A stretch of 64,000 nucleotides of DNA from Tyto alba (Eukaryota > Chordata > Aves > Strigiformes > Tytonidae). The notes beneath the pieces are model-generated. The model was not told where the DNA came from. It was given only the letters and a program-made list of their open reading frames with translations, and made no database searches. Position numbers and translations under genes: made by a program. The DNA lies in assembly GCF_018691265.1 (NCBI RefSeq), contig NW_024881282.1, positions 51,963,122-52,027,121 on the forward strand. The letters are read 5' to 3'. Shown here piece after piece: positions 36,116 through 46,620 of the stretch (the stretch's first letter is position 1; every line of letters starts with the position of its first letter).

Positions 36116-38522
36116 GTGTTATGGTTTTCTTTGGGATTGTGCTTGTGATGGAACAAATGCATAAATGCATTTCACTTATCCAAAAGGCAGTGGTTTATTT
36201 CTTGAGGTACCTGGAAGGCAAATAGCTTGAGGGTGCAAAATGGATGCAGTGCCTCCAGCCCAGTCTGAAGACTCTATGCTTTTTCTTACTTCTTAGAAAA
36301 AGAGGTTGTCCCACTTGTCAGCACAACTGTTTCCCAGGTGCAGAAAACCCTCAGGACACAAGTAACTATGAAACCTGCATACTTTCCCTCTGGTCCTTCC
36401 ACAGTGGCTGTTTTGCCCCTGCCCCGTGGCCGTGGGCAGTGGCATGGGGCTGCAAGCCGTGTTGGACACAGCAGCGCTGCTCTGGATGGGGCTCCCATCC
36501 AGGTGAGTTGCCTACTAGCACTCCAGCCCACAGAAAGCGTGGGCTCATCTACTGTCCACAGCAGGCTGGTAAAACCCCCAGGAAATGTCTCCAGGTTTTT
36601 GCTGTATTTTATGTGACTTTGCTTTCCTCATACAAGACAAATGGGTGCTGCACTGTGAAAGCACAAGCTGTTCCTCTCTTCTTCCCCTTCTCTTTTTTCC
36701 TTGATTTGAAGTGTTTTGCTTTTGGGAGCAGCCATGTTGTTGCAGAAAGGCTCCCATCTCTTGCCACTGGCATGTGGCGTCTCCCTGGTGCAAATGAGAT
36801 GCAGGTATAAATAGCACCAGCCTCCGTCAGCTGCCACCCTGGGGCCTACCCGAGGGCTAAGCCACTTCAGGGCTGACAAAATCCAACCCGCTGGCCGATG
36901 GTCCTTTTCTACAGACCTTTTTATTATTATTTTCACAGCTTCCTGCCTCTGCTCCTGTGTGGGGTCTGCTCCAAACCTCCCCGTGAACCCCAGGGTGCCT
37001 CGCAAGGGCTGGGCAGTGCTGGCTGCTGGAGCAAGGAGCTGTGAGCAGGCTTCTTACTGAGCACCCAACCCAACCCATGGAAACCATTTTCGGACTCAGC
37101 TGACTGGGACGGGACTGAACTGATGATTATTGTGCTTGTTGAAGGGTCGATGAGCAGAGCAGACCATGGACAGGCAGCCTGAATATTTATGCTCCATGAA
37201 CCCATTGCATATGAACGTGACTAGCCTCTTTGGGCCGATGGGCTAGATCTCTTTGTATTAAGCATTAATGAAAATATGTTGCATTACTGTTGGAAAAGAA
37301 GGATTATGGACTTGCTGGGGCTTAATATCAGAAGGCTGAAGTTTAACTTTATTTTGCTTCCTTGACTAATGTTTTATGCAGGAAAGCAAGCTATGACCTT
37401 GATATATAGTGTCACTGCTACCTAAGAATCATAAAATCCCAAGGACAGTCACAGTGCAGGCATAAATATGTATATTGCATCAGCAGCAAAGCAGAGATTT
37501 TGATAAGATTTACAGGCTAAGGACTTCAGTGTAGATTCCTCTGATCAAAGTTTAGACATGGCAGACAGCATCTGAGCCAGTAGCTCCAGGCCCCCTTCAG
37601 AATCAATGGAGAGAAGTGGGCCCTTCTAGGGCACAATCCATCTGACTTCTCTTAGACCTACTTTAGAATAACATAAGCCCAAAGGTGTCTGTGTGTATGC
37701 TTTGACCATAGAGGCATATTGGATAAATAGCCCAGGTACAGAGCCCATTGTGAATGTCTGACTTTGGTGAGATGAATCCCATTCCAGGTGAAAAGATACT
37801 TTGAGTCATTATAACATGAAACCGGGAGAGGAATGGAAGGTAGGAAGCAGGATAAGATTTGTTAATAACCCTCCAAGCTGTTTTGTTATTAGTTCTCCCA
37901 GCTCAGCTTTGGCCAAGCACGAAAATCCTGCAGTGCCCTAGAAAGATGTTGTCTGATGGGAGTGAGAAAGAACAGGACATGCCATGAAGTCCCTGTCCCA
38001 TTTTTTGTCAACCTGAAATCCACCTTGCCCAGGTAGTTCTTGTGAGATTTTAAGCACATGTGGGAAAGTTGGATCATGAACTTGAGGAGGTGTCTGCAGA
38101 CAGACTCATGCCTTACTTTAGCATCTGCTGTTCAAGGTCTTCCCACAGCTGGCTGGAACACAACCAGCATCCTTGGCTTCCTATGGCTCAGGCACGTCTC
38201 CAGCAATGATTACTTTCCCCCTTAGACCCAGAAGCCTTTTTGTTAAAACAGCCTTTTAAAAGTGTAACTATTCCAGACCAGCAGCTGTGGGCAAGTCTCG
38301 ACCCCCAATCTCACTGTCTGAGGACAGACTCCCCCCTGCAGAATACCTGTAATCCAAGCATTTGATTTCTCCCAGCAGGGCACCATTTCTGCAAATGAAG
38401 CTTATTTGTGTAATGAAACATCAAGTAGTTCACACGAGGATGCAGAGCAGTCATATAGGGAAAGAGCTCTCAAATGAAGTGCTGTGCCAAGAAAGATTTA
38501 ATTGTAGTTACGGTACAATACC

Positions 38523-38630
38523 AAAAAAAAAAAAAAACACAAACAAACCAAAACAACAACAACAACAAAAAAAACAACACACAAAAAAAAAAAAAAAAAA
38601 AAAAAAAAAAACAAAACACCAAACCAAAAA
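38523..38630 (+). repeat. A-rich block with (CAA)n and A29
   Basis: The block has a 15-base A run at the left, then CAAA and CAACAA repeats, then an uninterrupted A29 at 38583-38611, then AC-rich sequence. It gives lysine/asparagine/glutamine homopolymers in translation, which explains two frames that cross it. It lies about 200 bp left of the minisatellite. Confidence 0.9.
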
Positions 38631-38800
38631 CTGCAGGAACAGGCTGTTTTCATTTCCCAGCAATTGCACAACAGCAAGCCTACCTCTGTGCTCAATAAGC
38701 TCCCATTGGCACTAATTGGCAGCTTTACTGGCGGGTCCATGTGGAGGAGATGAAGTCTGGACAGCTTGCAAGAACAGACCTGCTCCCATACCTCTGCACG

Positions 38801-39050
38801 GGCAGGCAAGACACAGGCAGGCGGGATGCAATGCAGGCAGGAGAAATGCAGGCTGGAGAGATGAAGACAGGCAAGATGCAGGCAGGAGAGATGCAGGCAG
38901 GAGAGATGAAGACAGGCAAGATGCAGGCAGGATTGATGCAGGCAGGAGAGATGAAGACAGGCAAGATGCAGGCAGGATTGATGCAGGCAGGAGAGATGAA
39001 GACAGGCAAGATGCAGGCAGGTGAGATGCAGGCAGGTGGGATGCAGGCAG
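38801..39050 (+). repeat. 15-bp minisatellite with 45-bp higher-order repeat
   Basis: From 38833 to 39042 the sequence divides exactly into fourteen 15-mers based on GCAGGCAGGAGAGAT, followed by a partial unit to 39050. Degenerate units extend left to about 38801. Units 6-14 follow an ordered pattern: a GAAGACAGGCAAGAT variant, then a GCAGGCAGGATTGAT variant, then a GCAGGCAGGAGAGAT unit. This 45-bp trimer has itself been copied. Because 15 is a multiple of three, stops are avoided and pentapeptide repeats appear in two + frames and one minus frame (102-140 codons). These frames are by-products of the array. Confidence 0.95.
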
Positions 39051-41596
39051 TCCCTTGCGCCCCGTGCTCAGCAGCAGGCAGCAGCCCTGGCCCCTGGCAC
39101 TTTTCAGGACTCCTGTAAAAGAATTTCCTGCGATATGAAGAAAGCAAGTGTGTGCACAGGCATGCTGATATCAGATGGGGGACTCATGCCAGGAATTTGA
39201 GTGTAGTTAGAAACTTTGAAGTGTGCAGGGACACCTACTTCTTGGGTATAGCGAACATGTAGATGCCTGTATAGCTCAGAGCATATGCTTCAGTGCTTTC
39301 TTCCATGGGGGCCTTAAGGAGTGTGTGAGTTCCTCCCTATCTTATTTACTAATAGCATCCAAGACAATCACAGGCTTTTCCCATCTTAACCTTTGTGCCG
39401 GTATTTTTCCATGTTTCTTACTTCCTATGAGCCCCCACTTCTCTTGCTGTTTGACACTGTATTCGTTGATCTTGTTCCTGACAGAGTCTAGAGTTTTTCG
39501 TGTGGAGATAAAGTTTTTTACTGATTCTCAAGTGAATCTTCAACTAGGGTCACCCAGGTTCTTCATTTGGCCAGAGACAAAGCCAACCCCATCTCTGTGC
39601 CGTTTCTGTACCAAACGGCAGCCTGTCCCACGGTGATGCCTAACATGGGTGCTTAATGAAGCAGCCAGAGAATTTTAGGAAAAAATTAATAAACTTATGA
39701 GGTTTCCTATTTTATTTATTCTACTTATTTTTCAAACAACAGTTAGCTGAGCTGAAAGGGCTGATAGAGCTTATACAGTGTTCCCCTATTTGCGCTACAC
39801 AGAAGCATGGGTTTCAGCCAGATGGCTGTCTGGCTACAAGACTACAGGCTTAGTTCACACCTCAGACATTTAGATGTTCCCATTCCCTTCAGTGGCAAGT
39901 GCTTTCTGTTTCTTGGGTAACTTGTCTACCTAATGTATTTTCAGGGTGTTTTAAGATGCTTCCTGGAGTTCACTAGATTCTGAGAGTAAACTAGGTGTGT
40001 TTTCATTCGGTTTAGTGGTCCTAGCTGTGAATACTGCACTAACACATAGCCCTCCAAACCCATATCCTTAAGGAGGCTGATCTGAAACTCACCAAGGGTT
40101 AAGATGTTTATTTCTGCTGACTTCTGCAGGTTTTAGAACATGCCCAACTATCTGATTAACCAAGCAGACTGAGCAGGATTTCAGCCCTACCATTAGCAGT
40201 GCAGCAGAAGGGAAGGGAATGGGCAAAGGCAAGGCTGCACAGCCTTCTCTCTTCAACTCTGTTTTTTCAGAGATTCAGCCACCCTTTGGACTGTATCTCC
40301 CCTTTCTGAAAAGGTTTGTAAAGCTGGGGAGTAAGTCTATGAGTGACAGAGAGGGTAACAAGGTAGGGCATGTACAAAGGAGTCATTGCTAAAGCTGGCT
40401 GCAAACTTTCAGTCCAGGTTGCCTTCCAACAGCAACCCAGGCTTTTGGAAGAAGCCTATTACGCACACAGAAGCACTCTGTCAAAAATGTCAAACTGTTG
40501 CCAAATATTTTCTAGCCAAATCTAGGTTTAGCTTTTGACAAGAAAAAAGAAAGAAATGTTCCCATGGCTGAAAATTATCTCTGCAGTAGCTCTGTGTACT
40601 TGCTGGAAATGCAGACTCATATATGAAGGATATCTTCCTATGCACAATACTGTAAGTAACTTTGTGAATGCATCAGCAATAAAAATGCCTGAGTTGTAAC
40701 ACAAAATTCTTCCAGTAAGGCAGATAGAGAAGAGCCACCCATAAGTAAGAGTTTTATTTTTGTATGGAAATAAGCATTTCCACTCCTAATGTAAGCAGAA
40801 GTGTTTATGACAGCTAGCTTATTTCTACAATAAGAGTTTTCTTGGGACTGGACGGTTAGCAGAATAGGGAAACTGCTTTGCATTCATTAATATTTGTCTG
40901 CATGCCTACTATTTTAGGTGATCAGAAGGGCAGAGCCCTTAAAAAGATGGCCTCAGTACCACAGCAGTGAAAACCTGCTTAAGTCAATGGGATCTGATTT
41001 AGTCTCTCTGCAGCTTAGTGTTTACAACTCCTAACTAGTCTCAGCTCTGCCAGTGAGTTGGTGTATAGTCCTGGGGAGCTGTTTAGCTCCCAGCGCTGGT
41101 GGAGGACAGCCTCCTTCCCACTCAGCCACTGTTTTGCAGGGGGTGGAGCATCCCAGGCATTTTTGGTGGCCTGAGAGAAAAGAAAGGAGCAGGCACAGGT
41201 CGGCTCCCATTCTTGGAGGAGATTCAAGTCACCAGCAGTGCTGGTGGCGTTTCAAGGGATGCCTCTCTCCCCCATTCCCACCCTTCCCACCATCTGCACC
41301 TTATTTCTGCGAGGTCTGTGCTTGCTCCTGGCATGTCATGGAATGGGGTGGGATGGGATGGGATAGAGCAGGGCTGGGTGTCCCTGCCTGAGACATTCTG
41401 GTGGGGCTTGTTCCTGGGTTTCTGCCCCAGCTCTGCTGCCCCATGCAGCTCCTCTGCTCCTGTCTCCACGCTGCAGTAAGAAAGCCTCTGCCATGTCCTC
41501 TCCTGAGCCTCAGAAAGTGCTGGCAGTCCTCTGGCGGTTATCCCTGCCCCTACATCAGTTGCTGGCTCCCAGGAGATGGAGTGTCAATAATGTTGT
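39051..41596. other. Non-coding stretch, no gene seen
   Basis: The 137-codon frame at 39223-39636 (+) has cysteine- and phenylalanine-rich stretches but no family I know. A patch at 39868-39900 and one at 40981-40995 resemble the dispersed TCAATGG-type remnants. A short (GGGAT)n run lies at 41345-41364 within a GC-richer patch (41080-41590). Confidence 0.5.
41345..41364 (+). repeat. Short (GGGAT)n pentanucleotide repeat
   Basis: About four units, the first imperfect (GGGGT). Too short to be a mapped satellite, but a possible variable marker. Confidence 0.8.
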
Positions 41597-42570
41597 GACC
41601 AAGGCCAAATATTAAGTGCCTCTGAAAATGTTTAAGATCCTATCTTCAGGCCTCTGATTTTGAATACTCATGCTTTAATTCAGGTGTGGTATGTGGGAAA
41701 AATATTAAATAAGCAATAATTGCTTCATAGGTATAATAACCTGGCAAATCATATTTTGACTTCAAAATTGATAATATACACATGCAATAAATAAAGGTAA
41801 TCACGCATTACATGTTCATGGCAGTAGATGATACCAAGCCTATTAAAACAGTATCAGTCAGGCACTGAAAATGGTTTATATTTAGCACATCTCATTTTAG
41901 ATTAAACAGGCTCTGCTCTCAATTATCCAGCAATTACCTAGAGGCATGAAGGCATGTACACAAAGCTACAGCAAAGCGACTGTGTGAGCACTGGCTTACT
42001 TTGCTGTTGGTGAACTTGATTTTGTCAGGATTAATTGGCAAGAAGGCTGGTGATGAACACACGACAAGCACAACACTCAATAATGCTTTAATAAAGTGAT
42101 GGAAGCAAATGTTTTCCATCAAACCTCCTCAGCACAGGAAATGTGATTAATTAAGAACATTCATCTAATTACTGTATGAATTCTCAGGAGGTAAATGTAT
42201 ACTCCAAGGCAGATACGCTGGGTATGATTCCAGAGGCTAGATTCGATTTATTTTTATGTGCCATTTTTATGTGAACATTAAATAAGTTCTTTTTAAAGGA
42301 CAGATCTTAACTGTGATTGGTTTCCAGCAGTGGATCAAAGCTGGTCCTAATCACCAGTAATCATCAGAGTTAACGACAGCTCTTACTTCAGAATAACTCT
42401 CTGGCTTCTCTATTATCTCCAGTGAGACCAAGGGTTAGGAAAAATGCAACCACCAAAATGTTCATTAGATGTTGGCTGTGTCTTACAATTCTTTCTTTTG
42501 CATTAATAGTGTTTGGGTGTGCAGGGCTGGAGCTGTTTTTCTGTAATTAGCATCAGCAAACAGAGGATAC
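41597..42570. other. Candidate conserved non-coding element
   Basis: A nearly 1-kb AT-rich block free of recognisable repeats, long homopolymers and good open frames. It is dense in TAAT/ATTA homeodomain cores, including ATTAATTAA at 42146-42154, CTAATTACTG just downstream, GGATTAATTGG near 42028 and TGTAATTAGC near 42542. Sharp GC-rich flanks border it on both sides. This is the look of deeply conserved enhancers near developmental genes, but conservation cannot be judged from one genome. Confidence 0.35.
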
Positions 42571-43585
42571 GAGTCTCCAAATTGTGTCCATATGAGTCTC
42601 GACACTTGGTGCTGTCTGGGGACAAACTCTTTCAAGAGCAGGAGCTCTAATGCTGCTTTCCTTAACACAGGCGTAGGTACCTACAGCAGCAGCAGTAGGG
42701 GCTGGGCGAGGGAAGCCCACGGGCAGGGGAACCCGGGGTGGCAGCAGTGGGTGCTGGTGCCATCCCCCAGCCACTGCCACCAGCCCGGCTCTGCCCTGGG
42801 GCTGCCTCCCAGTGCCTCCAGCCAGCACCCCCCAAATTTTGCTTCCGCAACAGAAATCCTCATTTTTCCTGGGGGAGGAGAAGCAGCAACAACTCAGCCA
42901 AGTGGCCTAAAGGGCAACAACCCCTGCTGAATCCTCCCCTTGTCCTGGCACAGCCTCGGGCTGCTGAGGGGCCGAATCCCCTCCCCAGCCCCAGGGTGAT
43001 CCCAGCTGTGAGGTGATGTGGAGGAAGGCTGAAGGGGCTGGGGTGCGTGGCACAAACAGCTACAAAATCACAGCGGTGCCTTGCTGTGGCTTTGTGTGGA
43101 AACGCCAAATATTCGTGGGGCTGAAGCTGGGGAGAGGGAGACCAAAGCTAGCAGTGAGAGGAAAAGCCATCTCAAATCCCCACCACTACTATCAGCACTG
43201 CTTCCGCTCCATCCCCCTCTCCCTTCCCCATGGGAAAAAAACATGCCTGATGCCTGTAGCCTTAAAAAGATCACTGCTAGGCTATAAATACCCAGCCATC
43301 AATTAACTACATAAATGCCCATCATCCAGAGAGCTTTTCTTCCACACTGCTAATGTAACTAACATCAGGGTTGCTCACCATCGCAGGTCCTGCCATATTT
43401 GTTTCATTAAACCCAACGGTGCCTTGGTCTTCACTGATGTATTCGTTTTAGGGGTTTACAGCAGCCTAGTCCGTAGTGCATTTGAAGTCAACAGAGAGAC
43501 TCTGCCTGACTTCTGTGGGCTTGGATCCCTTCCAAGGGAAATATTTTCCTACTTAAGTAACTCTGAATCAAGGCAATCCCACCAC

Positions 43586-43622
<37 letters not shown>

Positions 43623-46561
43623 AACCCAAACTCAAAACGTGAAATGTTGCTTTTAAAAATATGTTGTTGACAGCAGAGAGCAAATAAATCCTAGCACTAG
43701 GGATATATTTTAATGTTGCTTCAGTCAGATTCTTCAGAATAATGAAATACTTGCAAAATAAACCTGTTTGCATTTGTGGCCTTCCCAGCTATAGCTGGGC
43801 AAGGAGTGGGGAAGCGCTGAGAAGTTTTGATCCAAAGGAAACCACTAAGGTAAGCATAAGCTTTCTCAGGCTGCTTGGCAGCTTGCTAGCTTCCCTGCTA
43901 GGGGCAAGAAGAGCAGAGGCTGGGGGAAGATCCGTGGTGTGAAGCAGTCCTGTATCACTGTATGAAGCATCTTGGCCCATTGGTATGACCTAACTCATTG
44001 CAATACCAGCTCCTGACCAAGGACTGGAGACCTTCCAGAGTATTTCAACCATAAGGACACAGTACTTAGATGAATAGAGGCATGGGCACATCCCCACAGG
44101 AGAAGGCAGGGCTCTGCTTGGCCTTCACTTGCTGACAGCAGCCTTGGGAGGCTCCCACGCACCCTAAATAGCTCATCACAGCATTGCTAATGCTACAGCA
44201 GCGGCAGGTGAATATACCTGTGGGTAGGTGGATATCTGAGGAGGCTCCTGTAATCATCCCTGCAACATAATCAGTGCCCTGCCCTCTACTTAGTGTGCAA
44301 TACCTCCTTGCGTAATGCCAACAGGATGATCAGTGCCACTTCAGCAGGGTGAGCCCAGACACACAGTGTTGGAGCAGCCAGGTGACTTGCTTGGGACATC
44401 TGCTGGCTTCCACCAGTGATAACGGGCCAGCATGATGGAGGAAACCCTAGCTGTACTCACCAGGAGGGCAGGGCTAGCCCCACCAAAGCACTCAGGTGTG
44501 GACCAAGCTTCAAGCAACATCAGTGAAGCCCAAGACTACATAATTGTCACAAGAAGTTTACCTACTAGGATTACTGTTCGGGTAAGGCTGTATGAAAGAT
44601 GCCACATGGGCACTGGAGAGCCTGCAATCATCTCTTGATTCTCAGGAAAAGGAGAGGTCTAGAATAAGCTTGCCCACTCTGTTTCATAAATCAAACCCAC
44701 ATGTAGGTATCTCTACGGCGTGGCTGACCTGGTGCCTTCCATCACAGCGTGTGTGTGTGTGTGTTTGTTTTGGCTGTGACTTAAGACACCAGATTTCTGT
44801 GTGTCCTGCTGGGATATGCAAACCCTCTGACATCTTCACTCTAAAAATGAGATGGAATTGTTGCTTCCTGTAGTGTGAGATTTGCTGATTTTTGTCTTCT
44901 ACTCTCTGTCCAGAGGTGGTAGCATTTCATGTGTTGCCAGGGCCTGTATAATGCTCTGGGTGTACCCGTGCAATGTGTTGACTCGGTTCTGTGTCTAATT
45001 GTATGGTCTACCTGGGAGACAACTGTGAGAGAGGCAGTGATCAAACCCTCACCAAAGAGCAGTGAAGGGACAAACGAAACTGTAGGACATGGGCTGCAAA
45101 GCCACATTTTTTGTCTTGGGTTTGGAAGGGCAATCCCAGAGTTCACCTTACTGACATACACTAATACCCAGAGGGCATTTAAGGTGTGGATATCAAGGGA
45201 ACAGATGTGATATTTTGAAAGCCAGCATAGGAAATAGTGTTTTGTGACAAATCTGAGGCAGGCACCATCTGCCTAGGACTCATCCCCTGTTCTTCCCCTC
45301 CTTTGCAGCCCCTTCGTGGTTCTCAGGTGTGGTCCTTGCTTACAAGAGTTGCCACTGAGTTAGGTCCCTGTCACAGAAACCAGAGGAAAGACATCATCAC
45401 AGTCCAGGAAACTGGGTCTGTGTCCTGTTGAACACACAGTAGTACAGCAGGAAAATAACAGAACGAGCGCTGGAGGACTTGAAAACATCAGAAAGAGTGG
45501 TTGCCCTTCCCATCCCTGGAAGTCTCACCACAGGGCCATGAAGGGACTGCCTGAGGAGGTGCAGCCTTGGTTGCAGCCCTGGCAAGTATTTCTAAAGCAG
45601 GAGGCGACCTGCAAACTCGGCTAACAGAGACAGATAGGTCTCCTGCAGCTGAGACTCAGAAAAATGTCTCTGGGATGAAAGGAAAAGCCATCAGTGAGAA
45701 ACTTGGGGGTCTGTATGAAAAGTCAAAATACAATAGACGATACCCACCCACGTCCTGTGCTGTCCTTGCTCCTCCCTCAACACAGCTGAGAAGCAACACG
45801 GTGCTGGGAAGGGTGCGGAGCTGGGGCTGGGCCAGGAGGCAGCAAGAGGCTCCTGCCCTGGGCTCCAGCTGAGCTCAGGTATCAGCAAGAAAAGGCCTGG
45901 AGAGGAGACACTTTGCATTCAAAACCCATACTCGCATTTCTCCAGTTTGCCTCAGCTTCGCTCTCTTCCCACAACTGATGGGATGGATCAGTCCCTTACA
46001 CTATAGAAAACATCCTACGTGCAGTTGTGAAAGTGTTCTCTCTCATTTATCTGTACCCAGCTGTCACAGTTTCTGAAATATACACCACCATATGGGCAAA
46101 ATGCCATTTTGATGAAAGAGAATAATACACAGGAGAGCTGTGAACTGAAATCGAATGTGGGCTTTTGGAATAACTGGAATATCTGGACAAGGAAGGATTA
46201 GTAGATGCTGCTCATGCCATTTCTAAGGTGACTAAAGCAGCAAGTTATTTCCACTGCACTGATAAAGCATATTACTTATCAAATATATCCTATAATTTGT
46301 ATACAGCGAGAAATGGCTAGAAATGTGCGTGTTTTCAGAGTGCTGGTCTGAATGAAAAAGAAACAGTTTTTCATTAAAAATGAGCCAGAGGTGTATCACA
46401 ATGTCTGGAATCCAATTTATCCTAGACACTGTGGGTAACCTGGGGAAGACACCTACTTTTTGTTCTCCTTTTACATGGTGCTGAACACAACAGGGCCCAG
46501 CCCTTTGACAGAAGATCTGAGATACTGCAGGAGTACAAGGACCATATGGACCGTAATTTGG
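42571..46561. other. Mixed non-coding stretch
   Basis: 42650-43080 is GC-rich, with overlapping frames on both strands and few CpGs. 43587-43617 is A31. 44749-44764 is a short GT run. A segment at 45470-45610 vaguely recalls a sense CR1 3' region (CCATCCCTGGAAGTCT, TGCCTGAGGAGGTG, AGTATTTCTAAAGC) but is too broken for a firm call. No gene is supported. Confidence 0.5.
43587..43617 (+). repeat. Poly-A run, A31
   Basis: Thirty-one uninterrupted A bases. No retroposed gene body was recognised to its left and no flanking duplication was seen, so it is treated as a homopolymer expansion. Confidence 0.95.
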
Positions 46562-46620
46562 CTAGGATTTTGAAAAAGACACTAAGGGACCAATGCCCAA
46601 ATGCAATGGCAATTCTGAGA
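46562..46620 (+). repeat. Remnant of a dispersed amniote repeat (unnamed)
   Basis: CTAGGATTTTGAAAAAGACA followed by CTAAGGGACCAATGCCCAAA matches a pattern I know from many turtle, crocodile and bird sequences. In that pattern a TTTCAAA block precedes CCTAAGGGACTTAGGC, ACCCAAATC and CCATTG. I cannot name the family. It may be an old SINE or LINE tail. Confidence 0.35.

Larger units (their letters stand above)
33743..38522. other. Non-coding stretch, AT-rich then GC-richer
   Basis: 33990-34760 is AT-rich with no repeats that I recognise. 34800-35480 is GC-richer with a modest CpG content and a perfect 14-bp palindrome at 34992-35005. 35809-35876 is a CA repeat and 36074-36115 is A-rich. A 188-codon + strand frame (36244-36810) has no domain; it contains a perfect splice-donor match, CAG|GTGAGT, at 36502/36503. 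The segment at 37085-37300 looks like a possible conserved element (see findings). Confidence 0.5.

Noticed and set aside
36244..36810. 188-codon + strand frame
   Set aside because: No recognisable family. It crosses a GC-rich patch with frames of 60-125 codons open on the other strand. RNA evidence would be needed.
36806..36813. TATAAATA box
   Set aside because: A perfect TATA match also occurs at 43283-43290. Two such matches are expected by chance in 64 kb, and no initiator or transcript evidence accompanies either.
38716..39147. Three repetitive frames of 102, 125 and 140 codons
   Set aside because: All are translations of the 15-bp minisatellite, whose unit length is a multiple of three.
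43500..43620. A31 tract considered as a processed pseudogene tail
   Set aside because: No coding or 3' UTR body is recognisable upstream and no flanking direct repeats were seen.
45470..45610. Possible sense-strand CR1 fragment
   Set aside because: Three short blocks recall CR1 3' regions but with poor spacing and no terminal octamer. Left as a hint only.
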